The notes below the pieces were generated by a model. That model made no database searches. It was not told the DNA's origin and worked only from the letters and a program-made list of their open reading frames with translations. Source: a bacterium (GTDB lineage: Bacteria; DRYD01). Taken from it: a stretch of DNA of 64,000 nt. The stretch covers positions 100,737-164,736 of the forward strand of contig JAUQQQ010000004.1 of NCBI GenBank assembly GCA_030549815.1, given 5' to 3'. Positions within the stretch are counted from its first letter, which is position 1, and every line of letters starts with the position of its first letter. Positions 9,665 to 18,753 of the stretch are shown piece by piece. A program made the position numbers and the translations under genes.

Positions 9665-10916
9665 AATTCACCACTGACCTATTCAATTCATATTTTTCAA
9701 AAACAATGAACTTAGTATTACCCTCAACATTAACATTAAATCCTCTTTTTTTTAATTCTTCGGCTAATAAATAAATATCAGAATATTTAGGGCTAACAAA
9801 ATAAAAATTAACGATATTATCTTTAAAATCAAAATTTTCAATATAAACCTGTCGATTTGTCAATTCATTCAAAGTGTTAAAAAATCTGTAAAAACCAAAA
9901 TCGTATACATATTTTCTTACATTGCCTTGTTTTTGGTAAGAGAAAAGAGTTAATTGGTTTTGGTAATTATTTTTGAGAGCCTCAACAATCATCTTCTCTT
10001 TGCTTATTTTATCACTATTTGTAAAAAAAACAAAAATCAAAAGTAAAACAAGCAAAACGATTAAAAAATTAACAGTTAAATCCAGTTTTTGTATTAAATT
10101 TTCTTTTCTATAGTATTCTTCAAATTTATCAACACTCAAATTAATAGGAAAATTATCTTTATATTCCAAAACTTTTGAATAAGTGTCCAAATATTTTCCG
10201 TCATCCATAGTAATAAAGCTTATACCTTGAAAAACTTTAGATATGCTACTTAAAACAGGTAATTCTTTATATTCTTTATCAACAAAAAAATGAAATTCCT
10301 CAATACTTATCTTAGTTTGACCTTGAAAAGAAGATACAACTCTATATATTTCATTAATAAACTTTGTTATTTGCAATTCTTCATTCAAATCAACAAAAGA
10401 ATTAGAACCATAAGGCAAAACAACAAAAAAAAAGTAACCATTACCTTCAAAAGAAAAAATCGACAAGTAATCCCTATCAAAATTGAAACAGAAATGCTTA
10501 GGACTATTTAGATTTAAAAACAACTTGAAAATAAAACTTTTAGGTAATACAGTTTTTAACTTCCCACCCAATCTTCTTACTACCTTTACAAAATCATTTA
10601 AATTTTCCCTCTTAACAGCAACAAAGTAAAGCTTATTACCAAAAATAAAATAATTACTGTAAAGATCATCTAAACCCAAAGATAGAGACTTAGCAAGATA
10701 AGATTTAATAGCAAGGATATTACGTATATCGAAAGGAACAGTTAAGGACTTTGTGATAAGCCAACTATCTGGAATTACCAATACAATTTCTTTATTTTTT
10801 ATCAATTCTCCAGGAATTTCTGATATATTTGTAAACTTATTATTCTTAATAAATCCAGCTCTATAATAAATAACATCGACACTTTTATCATGTTTTATTT
10901 CAATAACGACATTCAT
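9654..10916 (-). CDS. PilM/PilN-like (GspL-type) pilus platform protein
   Basis: A 420-residue protein whose N-terminal 270 residues are soluble and have the layout of an actin-like PilM/GspL cytoplasmic domain, including phrases such as LVIPDSWLITKSLTVPF and a later FNFDRDYLSIFSFEG. A single membrane helix follows at about 280-300 (LTVNFLIVLLVLLLIFVFF). The C-terminal 115 residues are helical then beta-rich with a QVYIENFDFKDN strand region, as in the periplasmic part of PilN/GspL. This is consistent with PilM and PilN being a single GspL-like polypeptide. It overlaps the MEMO-family gene by ATGA and the downstream PilO-like gene by 11 nt. Evidence is architecture plus pilT and prepilin peptidase elsewhere in the window. 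Confidence 0.6.
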   Translation of the reverse strand: MNVVIEIKHDKSVDVIYYRAGFIKNNKFTNISEIPGELIKNKEIVLVIPDSWLITKSLTVPFDIRNILAIKSYLAKSLSLGLDDLYSNYFIFGNKLYFVAVKRENLNDFVKVVRRLGGKLKTVLPKSFIFKLFLNLNSPKHFCFNFDRDYLSIFSFEGNGYFFFVVLPYGSNSFVDLNEELQITKFINEIYRVVSSFQGQTKISIEEFHFFVDKEYKELPVLSSISKVFQGISFITMDDGKYLDTYSKVLEYKDNFPINLSVDKFEEYYRKENLIQKLDLTVNFLIVLLVLLLIFVFFTNSDKISKEKMIVEALKNNYQNQLTLFSYQKQGNVRKYVYDFGFYRFFNTLNELTNRQVYIENFDFKDNIVNFYFVSPKYSDIYLLAEELKKRGFNVNVEGNTKFIVFEKYELNRSVVNYGK

Positions 10917-12043
10917 AAATCATAAACTATCGAGCAGAAAGAAACTAATGAGTTAGTTGGTTTCTCAAAATACTTTTGGTAATCTAATAACTTTGCATCA
11001 ATCCTTTCTTTCTTTAGAAAATTAATAGTTTTAAGAAAAAGATAATTAGTTAAAATTCCATCTATCCTTGTTTTGTTTTCATTATTTAAAAGAAATTCAA
11101 AAGCTCCTTCAGCGTCTGCACTTAATAGAAAATTAATATATTCTTTATCAACTTCCTCAGGATCCTCCAATTTTTCATCACCAAATTTATTACCAACATG
11201 ACTTAAATCTATACTTGAGATAAAGACAGAATCAGGAAAATTGTTAGCTATAAAATAGGCAAACTCTTCTATTCTTTTTTTAGACTCTTTCAGATTATCC
11301 GACATACCAACCAGAATAGCAACAACCCTTGCTTTTTCCATTAACCTTTTGACATAAGGTAAATGAAAAGCAATCGAATGTTCTTTTCTATAGGAAAGTA
11401 AATTAGAATACATATCTAAACTGAATTTTTCGGTAATTTTAACTACCGCCTCCTTATCAGTATACACAAAACCAAACGGTGTTTCCCAATCTAAAGGACA
11501 AACAGAAAAAAGCCCCTCATGAAAATAATGAGAAACCCCAAAAATAAAAACTCTCTTCCTGTCACTCCTTAGAGTATCATAAGCCTTTACATAACTATTA
11601 ATTCCAACTCTTAAGTCTATGTGAGGAACAATAGCAGCATCAAAATTTCCACCAGAAACTTCATCTATCCTAAGAAAACGAATAAAATCTTGCAAATCAA
11701 TACCATCATTTGAAAAATATGAACTTATGTAACCTTGCTTTTTCAGCTCTTCTATCTTACGCCCTTTGATTATCTTTAAATTTTCATCTAAAAATAATCC
11801 ATTTTTTTCAAAAAATTCAATAATTTCTTTGAATTGTTCTTCCGTTATAAAAATTCCTATCCTTTTGATAAATTCACTCCTAACTTCTTCATCACTTCTA
11901 TTTCCATCAAACAAAAACATTAATAATAAAGTCATTTTATTAACAATAAAATCATCACAAATACCAATAGGATCGCTTACAACAAAAAGATCATCATACA
12001 AAGGCTTTATATCCAAATACCTAACAACTTTCTTCATTTCCAT
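10913..12043 (-). CDS. MEMO1-family protein (AmmeMemoRadiSam system protein B type)
   Basis: A 376-residue protein. From about residue 135 onward it carries the MEMO/AMMECR-associated fold related to extradiol dioxygenases: VPHIDLRVG with the first His, IFGVSHYFHEG, an EHSIAFHLPYVK segment, and ISSIDLSHVGNKFGD. These provide the conserved His residues of the family. The first 110 residues form a separate small helical domain with the look of a PqqD-like winged segment (PIGICDDFIVNKMT, then an EEQFKEIIEFFEKNGLFL tail). The biochemical role of bacterial MEMO proteins is not established. It overlaps the preceding secreted-protein gene by 10 nt and the following PilM-like gene by 4 nt. Confidence 0.85.
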   Translation of the reverse strand: MEMKKVVRYLDIKPLYDDLFVVSDPIGICDDFIVNKMTLLLMFLFDGNRSDEEVRSEFIKRIGIFITEEQFKEIIEFFEKNGLFLDENLKIIKGRKIEELKKQGYISSYFSNDGIDLQDFIRFLRIDEVSGGNFDAAIVPHIDLRVGINSYVKAYDTLRSDRKRVFIFGVSHYFHEGLFSVCPLDWETPFGFVYTDKEAVVKITEKFSLDMYSNLLSYRKEHSIAFHLPYVKRLMEKARVVAILVGMSDNLKESKKRIEEFAYFIANNFPDSVFISSIDLSHVGNKFGDEKLEDPEEVDKEYINFLLSADAEGAFEFLLNNENKTRIDGILTNYLFLKTINFLKKERIDAKLLDYQKYFEKPTNSLVSFCSIVYDL

Positions 12044-13380
12044 ATATCCTGATAATTTATATCAGTGTAATTCAATTTTATTTGATCAGTTATAACAAAA
12101 TTATCAGGAGAAATAGACTCACTTTTTAATTCAACAGGATAACTTTCTATATTCGGGTACTTTGCAACCTTCAGATAATACTTTTCAACTCTTAAATTCT
12201 GAACATTCTTTGAAATCTTCTTATAATCTTGCAAAAGATAATCAAAAATATTCTTGCTGGAAAATATAGAAATATCATCAAGAGTGTTAAGATTGAAAAT
12301 ATTAACAGCAAACAGATTTTCTTTTAGAGGGAAAAATCCTGAAACCTTCGAATCTATTCCAAATAAATCATTGATTACATAAGTAGCTTTCAGAGCAAGA
12401 TTATAATCAAGAATAGCAACAGCAAGCGCAGGTTTTTTGTCGATCATTGTACTAAAGAAAACAAAAATGTTATCATCATACTGGTAAGAAGAAAGATAAA
12501 AATCATCCTCTAAAGTCCCAAAAGCAAAACTCCTAACATAATTCAAATTAGATTTTTTAAATGAAGAAATTAAAATATTACTTTTATCCTGAGGTTTAAA
12601 AGAACGAGTATTAAAGATGAAATAAAAATTATCTTTAGTTTGAATAATATCGGTTATTTCTTCATCAAAACCACCACCAAAAGCAAATGCCCGCGACACA
12701 TTAAAATTATCATCTACTACAGCTAACAAGCAATCCTTATTACCCGATAATTTTTGATAAGAAGAAACCAATAAGTATTTTGAAGGAGAAATTTCAATTA
12801 AATCAAAAGGAGTTTGATCAACAGATGACCCTACAACCCAGAAATTTGTTGGATAAAAATCAGGACCAAACTTGTATATTAAATTACTTTCAGCTCCAAA
12901 ACCAACACTCCTTGTAGATCCCAAAAAGTAAGTACCATTCCTAACACTAATAATCTTGGATGCTCTGTCATCCCTTGTTCCAGAAACAACGTAATATTTA
13001 ACCAAATTTAAATCCTTATCAAAAACGCCAACAAGGATATCATCCAAACTTTCCCTTCTGAAACTCCATGTATCACCAATACCGACAAAATAATTGTTTA
13101 CATTATTAAAATCAACCAATTTATCACTAAAAGCTCCACTTAAAATAGAAAACTTCAAAATATCATGTTTAGAATTAGCTTTAAGAATAAACCAATCATC
13201 ACTTGTTTCAGTAAAACTCTTGGTATCCCCAACGATTAAAAATTCATCATCACCCAATCCCATTACCTTTTTTACTTTTTCTATCGACGGTGCATACATT
13301 ACTTTCATCTCAACCTGTGAAAATACTATAATAAACAAGGACATCAATAAAACTATAAATGCAATTATTAATTTTCTCAT
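12034..13380 (-). CDS. Secreted beta-propeller-like protein
   Basis: A 448-residue protein with a typical signal peptide (MRKLIIAFIVLLMSLFIIVFSQ), so it should be exported. The mature part repeats a pattern of about 50 residues in which a strand with DDWFILKA, DDILVGVFD, SNLIYKFG, DCLLAVVD, SNILISSFK or PALAVAIL is followed by an aromatic FAFGG- or FAFGT-type turn. This is the look of a six- or seven-bladed propeller. The C-terminal 90 residues do not follow the pattern. No enzymatic motif is visible. It precedes the MEMO-family gene and overlaps it by 10 nt. A structural or ligand-binding envelope role is plausible but not shown. Confidence 0.6.
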   Translation of the reverse strand: MRKLIIAFIVLLMSLFIIVFSQVEMKVMYAPSIEKVKKVMGLGDDEFLIVGDTKSFTETSDDWFILKANSKHDILKFSILSGAFSDKLVDFNNVNNYFVGIGDTWSFRRESLDDILVGVFDKDLNLVKYYVVSGTRDDRASKIISVRNGTYFLGSTRSVGFGAESNLIYKFGPDFYPTNFWVVGSSVDQTPFDLIEISPSKYLLVSSYQKLSGNKDCLLAVVDDNFNVSRAFAFGGGFDEEITDIIQTKDNFYFIFNTRSFKPQDKSNILISSFKKSNLNYVRSFAFGTLEDDFYLSSYQYDDNIFVFFSTMIDKKPALAVAILDYNLALKATYVINDLFGIDSKVSGFFPLKENLFAVNIFNLNTLDDISIFSSKNIFDYLLQDYKKISKNVQNLRVEKYYLKVAKYPNIESYPVELKSESISPDNFVITDQIKLNYTDINYQDIWK

Positions 13381-13382
13381 CC

Positions 13383-14153
13383 TTACACCTCCTTCTTTCT
13401 TTTTACATAATTTTGTATGATGAATGAAGCAACATCAGAGGGAGTAGTTCCTGGCCCAAAACCAGCATCATACCCCAATTCCTTAGCTACTTTATGATCT
13501 ATTCTACTACCACCACAAATCAAAATAACATCATCCCTTAAACCTTCTGCCTCCAATAAATCAACCAATTCCGTTAAATTTTTCAAATGCATATTTCTTT
13601 GGGTTATAGTTTGAGATACTAAAATTACTTCAGCTTTCAGTTCTTTAATTTTTTCAACCAATAAACTGGGCATTACCTGAGGCCCAAGATTATAAACCTT
13701 AAAACATTTATAAGCTTCCAATCCTTTCTCTCCTTTAAATCCCTTAACATTGAGAATACTATCCAACCCTACGGTATGGCTATCTGTTCCGATTGTAGCC
13801 CCTACAATTACTATTTTTTCTATCCCATGCTCCTTAGCGTATCTTTCAACTTCCTCTTTTGACATCTTTTCATATTCTGGAATAATCGGTTTTACTTGTT
13901 CCAAATCAACCTCATGAATAACAGAGCCATACACAACAAAAAAATAGAAATTTTCTATAGGCTCTTCAACAGTAGCGATTTTGACATCTTTAATTCCCAT
14001 TTTCGATACCAAAACTTTAGCCGATTCTATAGCTACATACTTATCAGTAGCAGGTAGTGTAAAACTTAACTGAACTATACCATCATTAAAACTATCACCA
14101 TAAGGTTTAACAAATCGTGTTTTTTCAAACAATTGATCTTTTAACTTCTTCAT
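13383..14153 (-). CDS. kamE: Lysine 5,6-aminomutase beta subunit
   Basis: B12-dependent subunit of D-lysine/beta-lysine 5,6-aminomutase, a lysine fermentation enzyme that shifts the epsilon amino group. The cobalamin-binding DxHxxG motif is present as DSHTVG, and the PLP lysine lies ten residues later in LNVKGF. Counting from an upstream in-frame TTG (14174), these residues are His133 and Lys144, the numbers given for the clostridial enzyme. From the ATG preferred here they are His126 and Lys137. The C-terminal Rossmann-like B12 domain continues to SRIDHKVAKELGYDAGFGPGTTP. The gene overlaps the end of the acetyl-CoA synthetase gene by 29 nt. The alpha subunit gene (kamD) is not in the window. 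Confidence 0.9.
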   Translation of the reverse strand: MKKLKDQLFEKTRFVKPYGDSFNDGIVQLSFTLPATDKYVAIESAKVLVSKMGIKDVKIATVEEPIENFYFFVVYGSVIHEVDLEQVKPIIPEYEKMSKEEVERYAKEHGIEKIVIVGATIGTDSHTVGLDSILNVKGFKGEKGLEAYKCFKVYNLGPQVMPSLLVEKIKELKAEVILVSQTITQRNMHLKNLTELVDLLEAEGLRDDVILICGGSRIDHKVAKELGYDAGFGPGTTPSDVASFIIQNYVKRKKEV

Positions 14154-16002
14154 AGGCTTTCTTAACCTCTTCAACAGATGCTTCTTCTTCTAAAGTAGTT
14201 ATATCTCCCAATTCTTTACCCAAAACAACAGCTTTTAATAACCTTCTCATAATTTTTCCGGATCGAGTTTTTGGTAATTTATCGACAAAAAATATCGAAG
14301 AGAAAACCACGACAGGCCCAATTATTTCTCTTACTTTACCGATTATCTTTTGTTTTAATTCTTCATTTACACTTACACCTTGTTTGAGTGTAACAAAAGC
14401 AGCAACAACTTCTCCTCTAACTTCATCAGGTACCCCAACAACAGCAGCTTCAGCAACAAAATCATTTTCCAATATAGCACTCTCAACTTCAAAAGTCCCT
14501 ATCCTATGTCCCGCTATCTTTATAACTTCGTCAGCTCTACCTAACAATTGAAAATATCCATCCTCAGTTCTAATAGCATAATCTCCTGGATAATACATCT
14601 TTTCAAATTTAGACCAATAGACTTCTTTATATTTTTCATCATCATTCAATATTCCCATCATCATTCCAGGCCAAGGACTCTTAACAACTATATACCCCTT
14701 CGTATTGGGTGGCAAACTATTTCCTTGCTCATCAACAACATCTACCAAAACACCAGGTAGAGGCAAAGAAGCAAATCCTGGCTTTAACGGTAATATTCCG
14801 ATAAACGGTGCAATCATAAAACCACCTGTTTCAGTTTGCCACCAAGTATCTATTATAGGACATTTACTTCTTCCAATATTAACATAAAACCATTCCCAAA
14901 CCTCAGGATTGATAGGCTCACCAACAGATCCCAACATCCTTAATGAGCTTAAATCATGATCAAGAACATACTTTAAATCATACTTCATAAACATCCTTAA
15001 TGCAGTAGGCGAAGTATAGAACTCTGTTATTTTATACTTTTCTATCAAGCTCCACCATTTGGAAGGGTCAGGATAATCCGGAGCACCTTCATATATAAAA
15101 CTCGTAATCCCCAAAGCCAAAGGAGCATAAACAACATAACTATGTCCTGTTATCCAACCAATATCAGCCGTGCACCACCATATGCTATCATTATCAACGT
15201 TAAAAGCCCACCTCAACGTGCTTGCAACATAAACCAAATATCCACCTGTTGAGTGAACTATACCTTTTGGTTTGCCAGTAGTCCCTGAAGTATATAAAAC
15301 AAAAAGAGGATGAGTTGATTCAACAGGAACAGGTGGAACATAAACAAACTCCTTATAAGTCGGCCATTTTACATACTTCCCTTCTTCCTTAAAATCCCCG
15401 CTTCTATCAAGAACTACTATATTTTGAATACTATCAACATTTATTTCCTTAATAACTGACAATAAATCAACTTTTTTTCCTCTCCTATAAGTATGGGTAG
15501 CAGTGATTATAAACTTAGCTTTACTATCCTCAATTCTACCAAGGATAGCATTTTTAGAGAATCCGGAGAACACAACGTTATGAATAGCACCTAATCTTAC
15601 AACAGAAAGCATAGCAACTATAGCATCAATAACTAAAGGCATGTAAATTAAAACAACATCGCCCTTCTTTACTCCCAAATCCTGCAAAAATTTACTGAAA
15701 TAATTTACCCTGTTATACAATTCATAATAGCTAACAGTTTCTCTTTCACCCAATTCGTTTTCCCAATAAAATGCCACCTTATCTTTCCTGTAGGTTTCTA
15801 AATGTTGATCCAAACACACATAAGAAGCATTTAATAAACCTCCAACAAACCATTTATAAAAAGGATGATTATCTTCCAAAACTTTATCCCATCTTCTAAA
15901 CCATGGGATTATATTCGCTTGATAAGCCCAAAAATCTTCTAAATTATTTATGCTGTAGTTATAAAATTCTATATATCTATTAACATAAGGGTAATAATAC
16001 AT
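14125..16002 (-). CDS. acs: Acetyl-CoA synthetase (AMP-forming)
   Basis: A 625-residue adenylate-forming enzyme that activates acetate to acetyl-CoA through acetyl-AMP. The P-loop-like motif is YTSGTTGKPKGIVH near residue 230-245. The acyl-pocket motif DTWWQTETGG has the Trp that favours acetate over longer acids. The C-terminal PKTRSGKIMRR carries the lysine that is acetylated for control in Acs enzymes. Length is close to the family norm. No convincing Shine-Dalgarno sequence precedes the ATG; instead the 67-nt upstream gap contains three inverted repeats. The 3' end overlaps kamE. Propionate activation cannot be excluded. Confidence 0.93.
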   Translation of the reverse strand: MYYYPYVNRYIEFYNYSINNLEDFWAYQANIIPWFRRWDKVLEDNHPFYKWFVGGLLNASYVCLDQHLETYRKDKVAFYWENELGERETVSYYELYNRVNYFSKFLQDLGVKKGDVVLIYMPLVIDAIVAMLSVVRLGAIHNVVFSGFSKNAILGRIEDSKAKFIITATHTYRRGKKVDLLSVIKEINVDSIQNIVVLDRSGDFKEEGKYVKWPTYKEFVYVPPVPVESTHPLFVLYTSGTTGKPKGIVHSTGGYLVYVASTLRWAFNVDNDSIWWCTADIGWITGHSYVVYAPLALGITSFIYEGAPDYPDPSKWWSLIEKYKITEFYTSPTALRMFMKYDLKYVLDHDLSSLRMLGSVGEPINPEVWEWFYVNIGRSKCPIIDTWWQTETGGFMIAPFIGILPLKPGFASLPLPGVLVDVVDEQGNSLPPNTKGYIVVKSPWPGMMMGILNDDEKYKEVYWSKFEKMYYPGDYAIRTEDGYFQLLGRADEVIKIAGHRIGTFEVESAILENDFVAEAAVVGVPDEVRGEVVAAFVTLKQGVSVNEELKQKIIGKVREIIGPVVVFSSIFFVDKLPKTRSGKIMRRLLKAVVLGKELGDITTLEEEASVEEVKKAYEEVKRSIV

Positions 16003-16014
16003 GTTTTTTTACCA

Positions 16015-16066
16015 ACAAGCGATTGCTTGTCCCGGGTTATTTATATTCTGCCATCCCGAGAGGCAG
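16015..16066. other. Cluster of three inverted repeats between SPFH gene and acs
   Basis: The 67-nt gap contains ACAAGC-GATT-GCTTGT (16015-16030), the palindrome CCCGGG (16031-16036) and a CTGCC...GGCAG stem with a 9-nt loop (16048-16066). The last stem is followed by five T on the plus strand, which is the wrong orientation for ending the minus-strand SPFH gene. The region is far richer in G and C than its surroundings. It could be an intergenic palindromic repeat or a leader structure controlling acs. No known riboswitch was recognised. Confidence 0.5.
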
Positions 16067-16069
16067 TTT

Positions 16070-16879
16070 TTATTCATTCTTTTTTTCTCCATTAATATTT
16101 TTAGCAAAGAAAGCAAAAAGTTCAGTAGGTAACGGTATAACCATATTGGATCCCTTAGAAGCGATATCAGAAAGTAATTGGAAAAATCGTAATTGTAAAG
16201 CGACAGGTTGGGAAGATATTAAATTAGCAGCTTCGACCAATTTCTGGGCTGCTTGGAATTCCGCTTCAGCACTTATTATCTTTGCTCTTCTTTCTCTTTC
16301 TGCTTCAGCTTGCTTTGCCATAGCTTTTTGCAAAGTCTCAGGCAATTCTATATCCTTTATCTCAACCAAAGTAATCTTTACTCCCCATCTCTGGGTATTC
16401 TCATCAACTATTTCTCTTATTTTTTCATTAATTCTTTCTCTTTGTTGCAATATTTCGTCCAATTCAGATTGCCCAACAACATTTCTTAGAGTAGTTTGTG
16501 CTATTTGGAAAATGGATGCGGCATAGTCCTGGTTTTGTAAAACTGCTTTATCAGGATGGACGACTTGAAAATAAACAACCGCACTAACCTTTATAGTTAT
16601 GTTATCAGCAGTTATTACTTCTTGAGAAGGTAAGTTCATAGGGGTTTCTCGTGTATCAACAATTATCATTTTATCGATAAAAGGTATCAATATAATTAGT
16701 CCAGGTCCCTCAACGTGCCCCACATACCTACCTAATCTCAATCTTATCCCTCTCTCATACTGATTTACTATCTTAATTATTGACAATACAACTGGTAAAA
16801 CAAAACTTATTATGAATATGATACCAATAACTAAAAATCCCAAAGATCCAATACATGCTTCAGTCATTATCTTCACCAA
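16070..16879 (-). CDS. SPFH/stomatin-like (slipin) membrane protein
   Basis: A 269-residue band-7 protein. An N-terminal membrane helix (about residues 10-38) is followed by the stomatin signature, including YERGIRLRLGRYVGHVEGPGL-type text near residue 40, VDTRETPMNLPSQE near 77 and a helical AKQAEAERERRAKI stretch near 190 that drives oligomerisation. Stomatin-like proteins form membrane scaffolds and often pair with an NfeD protease, but no nfeD gene is adjacent here. It overlaps the PEGA/TPR gene by 20 nt, which suggests translational coupling. Family assignment is secure; the partner is unknown. Confidence 0.9.
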   Translation of the reverse strand: MVKIMTEACIGSLGFLVIGIIFIISFVLPVVLSIIKIVNQYERGIRLRLGRYVGHVEGPGLIILIPFIDKMIIVDTRETPMNLPSQEVITADNITIKVSAVVYFQVVHPDKAVLQNQDYAASIFQIAQTTLRNVVGQSELDEILQQRERINEKIREIVDENTQRWGVKITLVEIKDIELPETLQKAMAKQAEAERERRAKIISAEAEFQAAQKLVEAANLISSQPVALQLRFFQLLSDIASKGSNMVIPLPTELFAFFAKNINGEKKNE

Positions 16880-17759
16880 CCTTATAAGGTTTATTCAAAT
16901 CTAAGTCAAAAAAGAAAATTGCTTTTCTATAGTAATATATAGAGTTATCATAATCCCCTTTTTGCTCGTATATCCTTGCTATTCTTATATAGTTTTCCAA
17001 AGTTGGATATTTTATAATATCTTTTTTTAGCCTTTCAAGTTCATTTTGACTAATCTTTGTTGAGTTAAGTATATCTTGAGTTTTAGGATACAATATTTTA
17101 AGACATTCTTTATAACAAGCAATAGCAAGATTCTTTTTGTTAAGAGTATTCCTTACTTCCCCTAAAATATACCATGTAGATACACTTCTGGAATTGTAAC
17201 TTATGTAATTAAGCAAATTACTTTCTGCCGATTCAAAATTTTTAAGTAAAAAATCGATGTAGCCTGCATAAAAATAAGCTTCGGGTATCACTTTTCCATA
17301 AGATTTAGTTGAAAGAATATAATAATCCCTTGCTTTCTCTAATTCATTCAAATTATGGTAATATTGAGCAGCTTTATAAGCTCCTTTGCTTGTTAAATTT
17401 AATTTAACATTATATTCGTACCTGTGTTTTGCAAAAGCAATTAATGTTATGTATTCAGGAACGTAATTTTCATCTACAGCAATTCTAATCCTGTGTTGTC
17501 CAGGCGGAATTTCTATTCTCAAAGGAGTGTTACCTTTAAAAACGTTATTAATATAAACAGAAGCAGCAGATGGGTCGCTTGATATAATCAAAGTTGCACT
17601 TAAATCTTCATCATTAGAAAAACTAATAAACAAAGAAGCACTAATAAACAAGACTAGTGCTAATAATAAATTTATTCTTGTTCCAATTACCAAGGGCATT
17701 CTCTTTTTAATTAATTCAAAAGCTTTGAATATAATAAATTTTTGATTCCTTATTTTCAT
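16860..17759 (-). CDS. Membrane-anchored PEGA-domain and TPR protein
   Basis: A 299-residue protein. A membrane helix at about residues 25-48 is followed by a PEGA domain (SDPSAASVYINNVFKGNTPL and IPPGQHRIRI), a small beta fold common in bacterial surface proteins. The rest is a set of TPR-like helical pairs, for example LEKARDYYILSTKSYG, FESAESNLLNYISYN and KGDYDNSIYYYRKAIFF. It is likely an extracytoplasmic scaffold. The gene overlaps the SPFH gene by 20 nt, so the two products may act together at the membrane. No clear Shine-Dalgarno sequence is seen before the ATG. Confidence 0.78.
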   Translation of the reverse strand: MKIRNQKFIIFKAFELIKKRMPLVIGTRINLLLALVLFISASLFISFSNDEDLSATLIISSDPSAASVYINNVFKGNTPLRIEIPPGQHRIRIAVDENYVPEYITLIAFAKHRYEYNVKLNLTSKGAYKAAQYYHNLNELEKARDYYILSTKSYGKVIPEAYFYAGYIDFLLKNFESAESNLLNYISYNSRSVSTWYILGEVRNTLNKKNLAIACYKECLKILYPKTQDILNSTKISQNELERLKKDIIKYPTLENYIRIARIYEQKGDYDNSIYYYRKAIFFFDLDLNKPYKVGEDND

Positions 17760-17849
17760 GTGTATATCTTAATTTTTGTATGGACACTTGTAGCTTGTTT
17801 TCTTCTTATCATTCCCAACAAAGGCTTGTTTCTACTAGAGAACAAAATA

Positions 17850-18743
17850 CTATTTTTTTTCCTCCTGTCCGTAATGTATTTTAATATTAGCATTTTTTCT
17901 TAACTTTTGAATATATTCTTGGACCTTCTGTTGTGCCAATAATTCCTGGATTTTAGGCTTAACCTCTTCATAAGTACTTAAAACATTATGGTACTTAACT
18001 ATATAATACAGTTTTTGTTTATTATAATCAACCTCGATAGGTCCTACAATTTTTCCCTTCTGTGGATTTTTAAATATTGCGTCTTCTAATGTTTTAAAAG
18101 TAGGTGAATTTCTGGAAATATCGTACCTCGCAAGATATCCCACATATCCTTTTGTATCTTTACTTATAGGGTCTTGAGAATAGGTTTCAGCAAGTTTGGT
18201 AAAATCTCCACCATTTTTCAAACTTTTAACAATAGAATCTGCAAGGTTCTTATCAGGAACCATGATAAACGATACCTCAACTAATGGTAATCCCTGCTTA
18301 TTATTTTCATAAAAAACTTTTATTTCATCCTCAGATAATTCGGATATTATGAGCTTCCTTAACAATAAGTCCATTTTTAATTTTTGTTTATAATCATCAA
18401 AGGAGACCCCTCTATTTTTCAATTGCTCTTTAAGTTTATCCATTCCTCCCATGCTAAGAGCAACTTTTTCTAATTCTTGATTTATCTCCTGATCACTAAC
18501 ATTTATATTTTTCTTTTTTGCTTCCAATAGTATTAGTTTTTCAGTTATTAAATCTTGCAAAACTTCCATTCCATATCGATTATTTAGTTCCTTATTAAGT
18601 TCATCTTGAGTTATTTTTTCATTTTCTACTTCTGCAACAACTTTAGAATCACTTTTATTACAACCATAGATATTTAAAACTATTATGGAAATAACAAAAA
18701 TTAACGCCACTATTAAAAAATTTTTATTGATATTTTTATACAT
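17850..18743 (-). CDS. SurA/PrsA-like peptidyl-prolyl isomerase lipoprotein
   Basis: A 297-residue exported foldase. The N-terminus is a signal peptide ending in IYGC, where Cys28 fits a lipoprotein site. The SurA_N-like helical region follows (DELNKELNNRYG, then repeated QEINQELEKVALSMGG). A parvulin-type rotamase domain lies at about 150-255: EVSFIMVPDKNLAD, GGDFTKLAETYSQDP and KGYVGYLARYD. It probably helps outer-membrane proteins fold in the periplasm. It is transcribed with rplS, which is 10 nt upstream, and is followed by a 90-nt gap. Confidence 0.88.
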   Translation of the reverse strand: MYKNINKNFLIVALIFVISIIVLNIYGCNKSDSKVVAEVENEKITQDELNKELNNRYGMEVLQDLITEKLILLEAKKKNINVSDQEINQELEKVALSMGGMDKLKEQLKNRGVSFDDYKQKLKMDLLLRKLIISELSEDEIKVFYENNKQGLPLVEVSFIMVPDKNLADSIVKSLKNGGDFTKLAETYSQDPISKDTKGYVGYLARYDISRNSPTFKTLEDAIFKNPQKGKIVGPIEVDYNKQKLYYIVKYHNVLSTYEEVKPKIQELLAQQKVQEYIQKLRKNANIKIHYGQEEKK

Positions 18744-18753
18744 TTTAACCTCC

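Noticed and set aside
14154-14174. TTG start for kamE
   Set aside because: It makes residue numbers match the clostridial enzyme, but TTG without a ribosome site deep inside acs is less likely than the ATG at 14153; kept only as an alternative.
16048-16071. Terminator for the SPFH gene
   Set aside because: The stem is followed by T residues only on the plus strand, while the gene is transcribed on the minus strand.
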